Part shown: positions 27,283-42,623 of the stretch, piece by piece
Layout: every line of letters begins with the position of its first letter
Numbering within the stretch: position 1 is the stretch's first letter
Source of the DNA: Erpobdella octoculata
Taxonomy: Eukaryota; Annelida; Clitellata; Hirudinida; Erpobdellidae
Direction of reading: 5' to 3'
Assembly (NCBI GenBank): GCA_963978895.1
Contig: OZ022243.1
Span: 2,518,677-2,582,676, forward strand
DNA length: 64,000 nt
The notes under the pieces: generated by a model
The model's input: the letters and a program-made list of their open reading frames with translations, nothing else
Databases searched by the model: none
Told to the model about the DNA's origin: nothing
Made by a program: the position numbers and the translations under genes

Positions 27283-29756
27283 TTAAAACAGAAGTAAAAG
27301 TAAAAAACAGAATAAACAGAGCGTGAAATTGTTCTCCAGTCTATTCGAAGAAAAGCCTCTCATGTTTTTGAATTGAACGTTTATCGAAGCATTAACAGAA
27401 CCGAGACTACTTTCAGCAGTACACCAGTACAGTCCGTGATCGTCTTCCGAGAACCTCTTCTTATGATACGATGGGCTGAATAAAGTTTTGTTCTCTTTAT
27501 TCAAATGAGTTAGTCTGTGATTGTTCGGAAAAATTATCGTTACTGTATTTGCCGGCGGCTTCGAATAGACGGTGCAGACTAATTTGAAAGTCTTTGACGG
27601 CGACAGGGCGTCCTTGAACCGTAAAATCTCCAAAGTATCGGCTTCCTCTAAAGGTGTCCTTCTCGTGGTTAAACTCACTGTTCTTGGACTGGTTGAAGAT
27701 AATTCAGACATTGTTGTTACTGGAGGATATGTTATTTTTAAAGTATTTGTCTTAGCATTTGTTGTAAGTTGAAAATGTTTTAAACATTTGCTGAAGTCAG
27801 TATTGATCGGGCATTGATGTCTAACATTAGAGCGATTTATTATCCAAAATATTGCACAATCACATGTAAGCGGATTATTTCTAATATCTAGTTCTATCAG
27901 GTTTTCAACCAACGTTATCAAATCGGCAGTTATTGTAATTAGTTCATTTGTTCGAAGTTTTAAAAAATTCAGATTTGTCATATCTTCAAAGTCTTTTTTC
28001 TTTATTTTTTCGATAGAGTTATTTGAGAGGGACAAACTTGTAAGATGTCTGCTGAAACTTCGGAACCAAGCTGGGTTCAATGACGTCAGTTTGTTTCCTT
28101 CAATCACCAAATTTCTTAACGGACTTGTTATGCTGTTTAAGAATTCTAGAGAATTTAGGAGAATTGTGAGTTTCAGTTGAACAAGTCCAGTGTGCTTCTG
28201 TACCAAAAAGAAACAAATTTAAAACGAACTAGCATTTGGTGTTAATTATTTTTTCAAATTGGAAACAGCTATTTCCTTAATTAGAGTTAATAAAACTTTA
28301 AAAAAAAATAATATTTTAGTTTTTCATGCCGTCTGTCTTAAGCAACAGCAAAGTTCAAAATGTTCAACATAAGTTGCAAATTTATTACCCAGTATTAGTC
28401 TTGTATTTTATATTTTGGTGAATTCTAAATCACTGAAGTTATGCAAAGTTTTTTGAATGTTTGAAAGATTTATCATCTTTTTATGCCTATAACTCAAATC
28501 CAAAACAAGCTGGAGAAGGTGTGGCTTTTTAAATAATAAAAAATAGATTGATAATTTTTTTTTTCAAAATTTAATGTTGAAAATATATTTCTAAATATCT
28601 TCGTGTTTCTATTTTTATACTCATTTTTTGTATTACCCTTTAAAGGTCGTTAGAGTGCGCGTTATATGCGTAACAATGATGGACTCAACAACTAAGGGCA
28701 ACTTTTTGTCTAGCACTCTATCACGTTTTAATAAACTCTCGGGCAGTATTACGGATGAATAACTATGTATTTATCTGATAGGTGTTGTTGTTAATAAAAA
28801 AAATGAGCAAGTTAGCTAGTTGGCTGTTTGTACTGCAAGAAAAAAGCAGCCACTAAATAATAAACCTAAAAAATTAAAAAAAACAGTTTAACAAAAGATG
28901 TGAAATGCAGTAATTTACTCTGTAAAATCATAAAATTGTAATATTTTCATTGACTAGTCATTAATTTCTTACTGGACTGGTTTCTTATTTTTCCCCGTAT
29001 GGTGCTATGCCTTCCTCTTTGGCACCAGCCCTGCGGCCAACCATGGTTCCACCCCTGATTACGCGGGTTTTCAATAAAATGTTGTTAAAAATATGGCTCT
29101 TACGTTATTTAAAAGTTATTAGAAAAAAATCGGTTTAATACCGTGAAACACTGGCTGGGAAAACTGATAGACGAGCCCAACTGTTTTATTTGAACTTTCG
29201 TCAGCGTTGTCACTCCGCAGATTTCAGAATAGTTGAGTCTCATGCAGTTTAAAATGGTTATTTGAGATATGCTGCAGTTTGTAAAAAGCCTCATATTCCT
29301 AAAATTAATTTTCTTCAATGTTAGTGATTCCACATTGGCATTCTGAAAGAAAACCACTGGGTTTATTTTGAAAACGACGTGGTCGAAAGTCAAGTTTTCG
29401 TGAGAACCGCCAAACGTGCTAGCAGCGACGGCGATTAAATTACTGTCCTTGATCAACGCGTTTCTGCATTTTTGTATGATTTCCACGCTGGTATGATTCA
29501 GAAATGTTAAATTACAATTAGTAACTTTCAGCCAATGATATGTTTTTTCGGTCTTAAATTTAAATCTTTCAGTCAGTTCCCTGGTGTTGGCTGTTATCAA
29601 GTGTAAGCTCAAATTCGTATTCTCGTTCCACTGGAACCAGCCACCATGTTCGTCAACATCGATAGTTCTGTTGCATAAAATACTGTTTCCTTGTTCCACG
29701 CATGAAGTTTGAACATCAGAGAGCATGACAACCAGTAATAATAAAGCCATCATCAT
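27283..29756 (-). CDS. LRR-Ig secreted or membrane-anchored protein
   Basis: Two exons on the - strand, 29142-29756 and 27283-28197, phase 0 junction, 509 aa. It starts M-M-M-A-L-L-L-L-V-V-M (signal peptide, residues about 1-17). Residues about 55-330 hold irregular leucine-rich repeats; the clearest are in exon 2 (L-R-N-L-V-I-E-G-N-K-L, L-T-S-L-S-L-S-N-N-S-I, L-N-F-L-K-L-R-T-N-E-L, L-I-E-L-D-I-R-N-N-P-L). An LRRCT cap follows (N-P-L-T-C-D-C-A-I-F-W). After a Ser/Thr-rich linker comes an Ig-like domain (F-K-L-V-C ... D-D-H-G-L-Y-W-C-T-A). The extreme C-terminus is hydrophobic with no cytoplasmic tail, as in a GPI-anchor signal or short membrane tail. LRR-Ig proteins act in adhesion, signalling and invertebrate immunity; the role here is unknown. 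AATAAA lies just after the stop. Confidence 0.88.
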
Positions 29757-29995
29757 GGCGACGGACTAACTAAGTTAACTGCTTGATTTCTCGATACGTC
29801 CGTGTAATGAAATATTTTCAGAAAACGGATTTCTCAGTAAATTAGCAAAAAAAACCTTCTTTTATGACGCTTTTCAGCTTTTATAAATTAAAAATCTTTA
29901 CTATTTTCAAATATTTTAATTTCGCTATTCGATTTGTTTTTAAAGATCGCTTTTATATAATAGCACGACGTCATGGTAAAAGTGAATGTGTGTTG

Positions 29996-30314
<319 letters not shown>

Positions 30315-30977
30315 CATCTGTAATTTGGTTTTCTCTTTTAATTGTTTAGGTGATGAAATTTGATTAAAATTAGTTATGAGTTTTACGCCAATCCATGATT
30401 CGAAACCTTCACACACGTATGTTTTGTATGACAGACCCCAACAGTTTGCACACATAATGATGAGGACGATTGTGATTGTGAAGATGATGGCGGTGGTGAT
30501 GACGACGATGACTGTAACGATGGTGATGGCGATAATAAATAGGACGAAGACCACGATGAGGATAGTGACAGTGATGATGATGATGGTTTTGATGATGACA
30601 ACGTTTGTCGGGTTATACTCGTTTATTCGCAAGATTAAAGTTATAGGGTAACATTGTACTTCAAATGCAGCTACGTACAGCACGAAAATGAGAAACTCTA
30701 CTATCTCGTTAAAACAAAAATAACAAATGCTAAAATTTTTGGTGCATTGAATTGTTAGCATAAACACTAAATGTAAACTAATTCAATAAAACGATGTGCT
30801 CAAAATAGTCTTCTATATGGAGTTACAAAACTATAATGGTCAAATCAAAGAAGTGTAGTTGTAAAAAAGCAGATACTTTAAAACATTTAATTCTAAAAAA
30901 TGAACTATGTGTTCTGGTCACAATAACTATTAGAATTGCAAGTTTTTATGCTTTTTTAGACTGAGTAATCACGTTGG

Positions 30978-32105
30978 TCATGGTAATGCTGCTTCAGTTT
31001 GACACAAAACGCATTTCAAAAGGTCACAGTTATCAAAGCTTATCTGAAATGTTGTCCAGGGACTACGAAACAAGACATTCATGCAGTTGTCGCTAGTCGG
31101 CTGAATATTATATTCCGTTTCATACATGAATTCCAGATTTACGCCAGGAAATGGCTTCCAAACGTACCTCGATGACATGTCGTCAAGTACCAGTCTTTGG
31201 CCAGCTCCCCAGAAATCATAATCATCTCCGCCGACAAAGCAGGTACTGAAACCGGTATCATCTGATAAAAAAATTCAAATTTAGTGATTTTATTTCAGCT
31301 TTAATCAGAAAACCTTGCACAACATTTTAACATCAGCATGTTTAATACGTTTATTCAAACTATAGCCAATTTATTTGATAAAATCTCACTTATCATATAC
31401 GGAAAGTATTCCATAACCATTGAAGCTTGCACTCCGGTTTGACAGACAACTGGATGAATGTTGTTTCCCATGCTGAAACAGTGTTGCCTAGCATCGTTCC
31501 AATTCCACGCTCCGTATTCAGCTTTGTAGCAAGACCATCCCCACGGATAAAAGACAAAATTTTCCGGACACAAACCTAAGAAAATATAAAATCATGCACA
31601 ATGCTATTATAAGTTTATTTTATTATTTCTTTTTGTAGCGTAATTAAACTACTTGTTTTTTTAAGAGATTGGAAATTTTACATCTTATCTGAATGACATA
31701 ATATTTTTAGTCAGGTTTATAAAACCCATTAGTCATACCTTTTCGCAAGTACGCCTGACAGTTATGAGGAGCTGGGAATTCAATTTCTGGCAGAGGATAC
31801 CAATCTATAAAGATGGAGCACTTTTTATCGTAACTGTCATACTCATATTTCACACATCGAGTTGACATTCGTATAAGACATTGAACTTGACAGTGTAATT
31901 TAGATCTTGCGTAAATTTGCTCATCCAAAATAGCATTACTGCAAATGTCTTTCTTGTAAACATAAGCAAATTTCAAAAAACCGTCGCTGCTTGTAGAAGC
32001 ATAAAAACTTGCTAAAACCAAGGTTACATAAAATACATTAGTAATTAAAACCAATTTATTAAGAAACTTGTTTGATCTGCCACTAAATTCTTTAAGATTT
32101 ATCAT
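30978..32105 (-). CDS. C2: PAN/apple-like + C-type-lectin-like protein (subfamily III)
   Basis: Exons 31739-32105, 31390-31575 and 30978-31261, phase 1 introns, 278 aa. The ATG at 32105 is chosen; the upstream frame is open only through a TTG. Exon 1 has a hydrophobic segment (L-V-L-I-T-N-V-F-Y-V-T-L-V-L-A) and a PAN-like domain with C-Q-V-Q-C-L-I-R, R-C-V-K-Y-E-Y-D and C-S-I-F-I-D-W-Y. Exon 2 reads L-C-P-E-N-F-V-F-Y-P-W-G-W-S-C-Y-K and N-W-N-D-A-R-Q-H-C. Exon 3 has F-W-G-A-G-Q-R-L-V, R-Y-V-W-K-P-F-P, D-N-C-M and C-V-L-C-Q-T-E. No EPN or WND motif. Its exon 1 and W-G-W-S-C exon 2 are closest to C3. Intact. Confidence 0.88.
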
Positions 32106-32179
32106 TGAAATTTTTTGAAATGAAGACAATGTTACTGCTTGATGAATTTAATAAAAATAAGGGATTTAATAAAAATTAA

Positions 32180-33150
32180 CATTACTTTATTTTATGCCAA
32201 GGCGTAATTGAATTTAAACATTATTTATACATTACATTGCGTGTTATTAAACAAAGCACTTTACTAAAAATATTTTTTAAAATTTTTGTTTTTTTTAAAT
32301 ATAAAAAACGTTTGAATACCAACATTTTTTATTGTTAACGTATTTGTAAAACCTGTCAATACCTGTCATTTTTAAAATTTCAAACATATAAAAAAACAAA
32401 AGAAGGCTGTGATGACTATGGTGGGGAAAAGGCGCGTACAATTGTACGGCACATGAAAAAGAGCAATAATTTTTTTCACGTTTTGACTATTGTTTTTAAA
32501 ATTTATTTACCTTTGTTTCAAAGTTGTAGGAAAAAATATTTAGAAAAAAATCAAAAAGAGCTACAAAGATACAAAGTAAAAAAATTATATCGATAGGTTT
32601 TCCTCTCTGCATCCATTCTCCGACCACGATAGCCAATCACTGGACTTCCATCTATTAAATTAGTAGTGGCTTCTGAAATGTGAAAATAACCACGTGTCAT
32701 CAAAATGATGTGCGGATTGGTTGCTTCTTTTCTTGAAAAAAACCCAATCCTCTTGTATGGAACAAAAACTATCGCTTAAAACTTAAATTTGAATATTGGT
32801 CAACCGTAAAACATATTATGCAGTAAGAAATGCATTTTGATCGAACCGCTTTCCCTACGTTGGACAAAACCTCGTTTGTTTTAGCAGAAAAAATAACAAC
32901 GTGAATACCCGAAAAAACTTTTTTTTCAATTTCAATATAGTTTTTTTCAAATTGAAAATGAAATTAAGAGAAAGTGTAAGAAAAAATTTAAAGAATTACA
33001 GTAACGGAAAACAATTACATAAACAAGTGAAGAAATCACAATTCAACTTCAAAATTGTTTTAATGTAATCAAAACTACATTAACGGAAAAAATAGCTACA
33101 CTAACAAGTGAAAAAATCATAATTTAACAGCAAACATGTTCTAATGTTAT
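32180..33150. repeat. Segmental duplication copy 1 (partner 41650-42420)
   Basis: Shared words in order: AATACCAACATTTTT, AAAACCTGTCAAT, CCAATCACTGGACTT, ATGATGTGCG and TACACTAACAA, continuing into C3 exon 3. It is the 5' flank of C2 joined to the 3' flank of C3; no gene is seen within it. Confidence 0.75.
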
Positions 33151-33158
33151 CATTCCAT

Positions 33159-35266
<2,108 letters not shown>

Positions 35267-35383
35267 TGTAAAGTTATTTCAAAACACTTATGTTATCTAA
35301 ACACAAAAAAAACTTGAATGGAATTTGACAAAGTTTAAAAGTGTTTTCTATGTATAACTTTATAATGAAAATTTTATTTTACT

Positions 35384-35490
35384 AGTGGCACTTTATACAT
35401 ACGTTGTAATATATACTTTATCTTATTAGTGGCACTTTATACATACGTTGTAATATATACTTTATCTTATTAGTGGCACTATATACGTAC
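35384..35490. repeat. 44-bp tandem repeat, about 2.5 copies
   Basis: TAGTGGCACTTTATACATACG begins at about 35383, 35427 and 35471, giving a 44-bp period. It lies 5' of C3. Confidence 0.85.
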
Positions 35491-35988
35491 GTTGTGTTGC
35501 GTGACATCATATCGTGCATTTTATTTTCTAAAGAAATACTTTTTCTTTCAACTTCAAAAGTTTTACCATTGATAAAAGCACATATATCAAAATTTTTAAC
35601 ATCAAAATTTTTCAGAAGCTTTTTCTTAAAATCAGAAATTTTAAGAAACTTCTTTGTATAGGTGAAATCCAACAATGTTTTTAAAAAAAAAACTTTAGTC
35701 AGTTTAAAAAAGACTGTTTGAACAAGAACTTCTAAAAATAACAATAAATTTTTAATTTTGTTTTTATTTCAAGTTGCAATTTTTATTATTATATACTTTA
35801 TGTCTAACAAGAAGCTAAATTGAGTATAAAACTTTATTATTTTACAAGTTTTCATTGGTTTTAGAATTTAAAAATGCTCAAACTATAAAAAAATAAATCT
35901 GTTTTCCATTGAAAAAAATATAAAAAATTTATATAAAAAGGTGTGCTTCACTAACAATTAAAACAACTAGTTGTGCTATATTGAAAAC

Positions 35989-36152
35989 AACGTTGCCTTG
36001 CTAATTGCAAGCCAGTCCCAAGCCTGGATAAAGAAGGAGGGACAGTTGAAAAGATCAAATATGATCTACGACAGGAGGTATTTAGGTGCTTCCTACACAG
36101 CCATTTCATTCTTAAAACACCTGCTATAAAGGGCTATAAACTATTATAAAAA
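35989..36152 (+). repeat. Dispersed repeat D, copy 2
   Basis: Same element as 11711-11882 (GCTAATTGCAAGCCAGTCCC, GGAGGGACAGTT, CTTAAAACACC, A-rich end). Confidence 0.7.
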
Positions 36153-36159
36153 AAATAAA

Positions 36160-37303
36160 TTGAAAATTGAAAAAACTACTTCGAAGTTGATTGTCATTCA
36201 ATTATTCAAAATTACATTCACGGTAACGTAAAGAAAATAATGCAAATGTGATTGAGTAAAGTGCAAATGTAATTTAGTAAACTGCAAATGTGGATGAGTG
36301 ACATGCAAATAAAAAAATGATGTTAATCTTCAAATATATAATGAGATTAAAAAAAACAATTTGAAATAATGTGATATAAAAAGTAACATAAATAAACATT
36401 ACGATTTAAAACACAACCAAATCATTGCATCCAGGGTTGTTTTTAAGAAAGGTTTCACGAGTTCTAACCCCCACCACTTCCATCCTATAGAAAAAATTAA
36501 ACAGGTAGGTTAAATATGAAATTGCTTGTTGAAAAAAAGAGTTATTAAAGTTATAAAGCTTGCAGAACTATGATATTCATGATATCTAAATCACTCAGTG
36601 TTGAACGTTTCCTGACTCAAGGTTTTTTAGTGTTGAACCTTCTTTGTGGCAACAAAAAGGAAAAAAGATCATTAATAAAAAAAAACATCAATTCTATCAG
36701 TAAACGCATTCTTAGCCTGCAATGGGGAATTTTATCCAAATGTAAAACTTTTTTTTCGACAATAGAAATAATTAAATCTGACATCAAAAGATTACTTACT
36801 AGCGTCAAAAGATTAACTGGGTTTGCTCTACTTAGCATACATATAAATACAAACATTGTCTCTAAGGAAATTTTGGATAAACTTGCATAAGGCTGTCGGC
36901 ACAGGAGCGTCATTTCAGCAATTTCTTGGGGGGATTGAAAAAAAAACTCTGGTAAAAATTACAAACATTTCTTAAAACGCAATAGACTTTTCTCTTCAAA
37001 AAAACAGATAACCAGGGGTATTCGGAAATAAATTTGTCCAACATTTTCTTAAACTCTATACTTTGCTTCCAAAAATAGCTGATGACCGAAAGAGTAATAA
37101 GAAAGGCATTTATCCAAGAAATGCATGACATATTTTTCTTATTTGTTTTATATACGTGATTAACTGAAATATCAACATAAATAAAAAAAATATTGCAATA
37201 TAGAAAAGATGTATTTTGAAAAAAGAAATTATTTTGGCTACCGCAAAACCTTCTTTCTCGAATAAAAATCGTGTATACTTCCCTGATTGCATGATTTAAC
37301 AAA
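36160..37303. other. Intergenic between C3 and C4
   Basis: AT-rich DNA. A + strand ORF of 106 codons at 36570-36890 has no recognisable domain, no signal sequence and no counterpart elsewhere; I do not call it a gene. About 36350-36430 resembles 43090-43140. Confidence 0.4.
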
Positions 37304-38273
37304 CTAAGGAGAGACGGTGTTGGTTTGACAGAGAGCACATTTCTTTTTATCGCACGAGTCCCAGTCAATGATAGTAAGTATACTACCGGTCCAGTTATAA
37401 TGATTGAACATGCAGGAATGCGAAGTTGCTGCATTGACGTTTGTTTTGTAATCAACGAACTCAACTTCAGATTCAGGATACGGTTTCCAAACAAATCTTG
37501 TAGATAGGTTACCGGGTATTACTCTCTGACCGGCGTTCCAAAAACCGTACAATGATTTGTTCATGTAACAGGTACTGTATCCAACATCATCTGTTAAACA
37601 ACAGGTATTTTTAATATAAAAAAACATAAATTAGTAGAGGATAATGATTATAATTTAAATAATAACTTCAATATGTTTCTTTATAGTTTATTATAATAAA
37701 AACATCAATAAAACCTTAGTAATAAGTAAATGCTATTACATTTAATGTTAGCTATGTACCAGGATGGCAGTCCGACTTTCATAATAGCCGGATAAACAAA
37801 CATTCCTATTTGATTGCACTGGTTTCTTGCTTCCGACCAATTCCATGATCCGTATTTAACCTGGAGACAGGTCCAAACCTTAGGGATGAAAACAAAATCC
37901 GATGGGCACAAATCTGTAAAAATAATTATAGTTTGAACGTTTAGTGAAATTAAAAAAATTATATTTAAAATGTACCTTTTCTTAAGTAGCCGACGCACTT
38001 ATGAGGAAACACAACACTGAGTAAACTTTTAGGATACCAATTGGTTACAATCCTGCATTCTTTTGCATAGCTGTTGTACTGGATCATGACGCACAATTTG
38101 GATAACAACTGCAAGCATTGCAGCTGGCAATGTTTTACAGAAAAAGTTGTCAGTTTGGTCATTTCAAGACCATAAGAACAAGGCTCCTTTCTGAAGAGAA
38201 TGTCGAAACTGTTTGCATGGCTTTCAAAAACGTTTGAGATGCTAAAAATCAAAAACTGTGCCAACAAGTTCAT
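37304..38273 (-). CDS. C4: diverged PAN/apple-like + C-type-lectin-like gene, splicing doubtful
   Basis: Exon 1 37976-38273 starts at ATG 38273 with a cleavable signal (residues 1-20) and a PAN-like domain (C-Q-L-Q-C-L-Q-L, L-C-V-M-I-Q-Y-N, C-R-I-V-T-N-W-Y). Exon 2 ends at 37913 on its acceptor side (D-L-C-P-S-D-F-V-F, G-S-W-N-W-S-E-A-R). Exon 3 37304-37590 has F-W-N-A-G-Q-R-V-I, V-W-K-P-Y-P, C-A-L-C-Q-T. The expected exon 2 donor (end 37715) is AAG/GT, one base longer than in other copies, which would put exon 3 out of frame. A donor at 37740 keeps phase 1 but shortens exon 2 to 174 nt; with it the protein would be 252 aa. It is either a working variant or an early pseudogene. Confidence 0.65.
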
Positions 38274-39645
38274 TTTTTTGGGTAACTACTTAGTAAAATT
38301 GCTATGATTAATGTTGTTATTTGAAAATAAATTATTTTGGATAGGTTTTTATACTTTTTTTTAACAACGTGAACATTTTCATTTGAAATATTTTCCAGAA
38401 ACAGTGAAACATTCTTTTGTGCAGCGTTTAATATTTAAAATAGAAAAACTAATTGAAAACTTCTAAAATATATTTTTTCTATTCTTTGGAGAAATTTACA
38501 AAATTTTCTTGAACAAACTATTCACGCTTAAAAAATATACAAAATGTATTTGCGTTTATTGCTTTTCAAAACTGAAATTTTTAGTTTTTGTTTGAATCGT
38601 TTTTTATTTACAAAATTAATAAAATATTTTTCTGAAAAATCTTTTATTCCAAGATTTTTCAAAAACGTACAAAAAGTCTGCAATTTGGAATTGATATAAT
38701 TAAAACGCATTTAATTTGATCAGCTAAATGTTATTCAATACTCATTTGTTTTGGTGAGTTATTTGTTATTTCAATACAAACACAAACTAAATAGTTTTTA
38801 AAATTGAAAATGGTAGGTTTTAAAAGTTAAACAAAAAGTTTTATTATGTTTTTTCTAGTGTTTTTAAAATTATTCAAAAAGCATTTGCTTAAACAATATT
38901 TCAAAACAAAATAATAAATTATTAATTCTTGTTGTATGGTATAGATGGTTTGTGCTGGTAAATAGTATTTCTTTCTTATTATATTTCGAAACATTTTCTA
39001 TGTTGGCGTTAACTCAAAACAAGAACACGCCAAGACAAGCAATTCAAAAAATTCAAATAAAAGTTTTATTTCAAAATAAGCTTTTTCAAATATTTAAAAA
39101 ACAACTTTCCTTGAACGATAACAACTCACAATGCAATGAACCTAAGAGTTGTTTGTGTTTGCAAACAAAATACGAAAGTTCTTTAAACACGACATTTTTG
39201 AATTTATATATGTTACATTTGTATTTCATTTGTTTTAAAACAAAGATAATTATAAAATGCATTGTCATGAAGAAACAAATTTAAATTTTAAATTTCAACT
39301 CGATTGGACGACGGGATGTTAATTAATTTGTATTTTCTAGGTTTGCAAACTTTCAAATAATATGAGAGATTTAAAAAATTATTGTTTGTTTGTATATTTT
39401 CTATAAAAATCCAACCGCTGGACCACGAAATACCTTTCTCAAGTGTACAATATTAAAAAAGTATACACAAATCAAACTTAATAATTGAAAAAGTATTCTG
39501 TTACCTTAGCAAAAATGATTCTGTCACCTTATCAAAATGTATTCTGGCAACTTACGAACAAAATATTCTGTCATCCTACAAAAAAGGTATACCTATCACT
39601 ATATAATATTAATTTTAATCAGCATTTAAAACGCCTTAGCAACCA
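38274..39645. repeat. 5' flank of C4; 38470-39280 duplicated at 43200-44060
   Basis: No gene is seen. Shared with 43200-44060: AATTTACAAAATTT, TTTGCGTTTATTG, TAATAAATTA, AGCAATTCAAAAAATTCAAA and GTGTTTGCAAA, in order. A 110-codon + strand ORF at 38952-39284 is Asn/Lys-rich and not supported. Confidence 0.65.
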
Positions 39646-39649
39646 ACAG

Positions 39650-39800
39650 AGGCACTAAAAAGCAGCATGTTGAGATCGCACAGAGTTACCTGCCACCCCA
39701 CGCTTTTCAAAGGCTGCAGCTTATTATAACCCAGTTTAAGCTGGTACTCATTTGGTCTACCAGAAGTGGATGAAAAAAAGGCTGAGTTAATCTGAGCCAT
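39650..39800 (-). mobile_element. SINE family A, degraded partial copy
   Basis: Contains GGTACTCATTTGGTC and AAAGGCTGAGTTAATCTGAGC, matching the body of the 24715-25069 SINE. The tRNA-like head is lost. Confidence 0.6.
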
Positions 39801-40166
39801 GTTAGTTAAAAAAAGAATAATAGAAAACGTTTGAATACATTTTGATTAGTTCAAATAATAACAGTGCCGGCAGCAATTAAAAAAAACAATCAAAACTTTG
39901 TAAACACGATTTATTATAATGAAAAATCCGCTTAATAGCAAAAAATATTTGAAAAATTAAAATCGCACAAAATAACTTGATAGACATCATTCAAGCTACA
40001 ATAGCTTTTTTTAGTTTGATAAAACATGTTTATTTATTATTGTTTGCTGATACAGGTGCTATGCAGGTACTATTTCAAAATTAAACTCTTGAATCAAAAA
40101 GCACATGAAATATATCTTGAAAAAAGTGTGTTTTATATATTTAGTAGTAGAAGTTAACGCTAAAAT

Positions 40167-41354
40167 TTATTTGAATGTTGCTTCAACTGCACATAAAACG
40201 CATTTTAAGACGCAGCATGAAACCCAATTCCATGTTTGATACGCAGCTTTTGAATAATTTCCAAGAACATTCATGCAGTCGCCAGTAGTTGGCCATGTCT
40301 TGTAGATGCTGAAGCTATCTCTAAACTCTTCAATGACATCTGGGAAAGGTTTCCAAACAAATCTTGTACTTGTATTGCCTGGTATCAATCTTTGTCCAGC
40401 ATTCCAGAACTCGTGTTTGAGACTCATAGATTATGACATATATCTGCTTCATTTTCCTCTGTAAAAATGTATTTTGATTCATATAAATCTACTGTTAGTT
40501 AAATAAATTCATATAAATAGGAATAATGTAAACTGATGCCTATTTCAGTTTTCTAAAATAAACCACTTATTGTAAAAATACTGGTTAGAGTCAAATTTGG
40601 TTGTATAATCACGAATTACACTAAACACAACATCCTTCAAACTTCCATTACGATTGACTAAAATCTCATGATAAGTTAAAGAGGCCATAATGATCAAATT
40701 AATTTATTTTGATTTTAACAAATTGATGCGTACCTCCGTTCTCTCATTTTAAACTAGTTAAAAATACACTTATCTCTAACAATGTTTTTTTTTTTTATTA
40801 CAGATTAACTTTTTCAATGAAAAGGATTTGTTTCCTATATTAATTAAGACTGGAAAAATAGAATCTCCCATTTGGTTACAAACATTTCTAGCGTTAGACC
40901 AATTCCATTGTCCATATTTGTTCAGTTTTATTGTAAATCAAATTATTGCAATTTAATTAATTTTCAAATAACTCGAAAATAGTTGTTCATGTTTGTATCT
41001 TAACATCTTCTCACCTAAGCAATACATTTTTCATTTGCAGCCACAACCTCTGAGTTATAAATATACCAATCCGTCAATATGTAACATTTTGAGGTATTAA
41101 AGTACTGTATCCTGTTGCATTGTGTGTCCAATCGTCGCAAGCATTCTTGCAGTTACTTTCTTCATAAGAGCATTTACCGCTGCTCTTTGTAGACATGCTT
41201 CAATAATGTAATGTTCCCCTGTACACACTGTAGTACTGCAGAAGGCTAATTGAAAACACCATCCACAAATGATAATTAACAAAAGAAACATTTGAAATTT
41301 TTTGATATAAGAAACTTTGAAAAGCCATTTGATTTTTCTCTTGAGATTTTTCAT
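40167..41354 (-). pseudogene. C5: CTL pseudogene (subfamily II)
   Basis: All three exons are recognisable and all damaged. Exon 1 (from ATG 41354) is close to C8 but lacks 14 nt after K-V-T-A, shifting the frame; the rest continues in another frame (C-N-R-I-Q-Y, C-Y-I-L-T-D-W-Y) and ends at a stop before the donor. Exon 2 survives only as about 40800-40925 (K-Y-G-Q-W-N-W-S-N-A-R, Q-M-G-D-S-I-F-P), without its opening L-C-P block. Exon 3 (40167-40458) has a 1-nt deletion near its start, after which the frame is good (E-F-W-N-A-G-Q-R-L, V-W-K-P-F-P-D-V, C-V-L-C). Exon 3 is nearly identical in wording to C1 and C9. Confidence 0.88.
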
Positions 41355-41649
41355 TTTGTTCCAATTCTACAAAAAAGGCTGACTTTATAATAAATATTAA
41401 AATTCATTATTTAAATATGTTTTTGAATTGTTGATTTGGTGTATTTTAGATTTTTTAGCCTAACAATGCTCATGAAATTACTGACAAAAATGAACAAAAT
41501 TATAAAATTTTTAATGTAAAGTTCTCTAGTATAGGTTTTACTTAAAATCACAAAATCTTGGTTTTAAAACAACCTTCACTTTAACGAAATAAATACTCCA
41601 ACATGGCATGAGAAAACAACAGAAAGCTTATAGTTTTACTGCTCTTACC

Positions 41650-42420
41650 AGCACAAATTAATGGCACTTTAAAGTTGCGTTATGGCCAAGCGCAAACAAA
41701 TTTAACCCGTATTTAAACATTCTATTGCATGTAATTAAACAAAAGCACTTTATTGAAAAAGTTTTATAAAATTTGTCCCTTTGTCAAAATTTAAATATTT
41801 TTGAATACCAACATTTTTGTATTGTTTACGTGTTTACAAAACCTGTCAATGCCTTTATTTTTGAAATTTTATTTCTGAAAACGAGCGAACAATGATGCAA
41901 TAGGTATAATGAGAAAAAAAAACAAAGGAACGCAATAACTAAGGTAATAAAGAAGATGTGTACAATAGTATGTCGCATGGAAAAATCAATAATTGATTTT
42001 AAGTTTTAAAATTTGTTTCTAAAATTTATTTGTTTTTGTTTTAAAATTTTATAAACAAAAAAAATTTTTTTAATTATGTAACGATTTTAGTGAAAATTTT
42101 AAATTAATAGTTTTTTTTTTGCCTGAACTTTCTGTCTTTTCTGGCACCCAATCACTGGACTTACCTCAAAAGTAGTGCTTGCGCCAGAAGTGGGAAACAA
42201 ATCAAGTGCCTCACAATGATGTGCGTATTAGCTGCTTTTTTTTATAGAAAAGACCGCCCCTGGCACGTTGGAAAAAGACTCATTTGTTCCAGCCGTAAAA
42301 TAACAAAATGATTGCCCAAAAAATTTTATTTTCAATTTCCATCAAATGTGCAAATTTAAGAAACTACGGCTACAGACAAACTGCTACACTAACAAATGAA
42401 ACAATCACAATTCAAGTGCA
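41650..42420. repeat. Segmental duplication copy 2 (partner 32180-33150)
   Basis: Colinear with the block between C2 and C3, more diverged, leading straight into a decayed CTL exon 3. The 105-codon + strand ORF at 42308-42625 arises from this antisense DNA and is not a gene. Confidence 0.75.
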
Positions 42421-42549
42421 AACATGTTTAAATGTAATCATTCCATTTACGTCATGTAGCTTCCGTTTGACACAAAACGCATCTCAAAACGTTACAACCA
42501 CTAAAGTAAATGTAAATTTAAATGTATTGAACATTAGGGTGCTACTTTG

Positions 42550-42600
42550 TATTGATAATACCACAGCAGCGCCGGGAACTGCTCGTGCATATGGGATATT
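42550..42600 (-). mobile_element. SINE family A 3' fragment
   Basis: ATACCACAGCAGCGCCGGGA and ACTGCTCGTGCATATGGGAT match the 24715-25069 SINE body; only this end is present. Confidence 0.65.
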
Positions 42601-42623
42601 TATGCAAATATCACAACTATTAT

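Noticed and set aside
36570..36890. 106-codon + strand ORF as a gene
   Set aside because: No recognisable domain, signal sequence, splice evidence or paralogue in the window.
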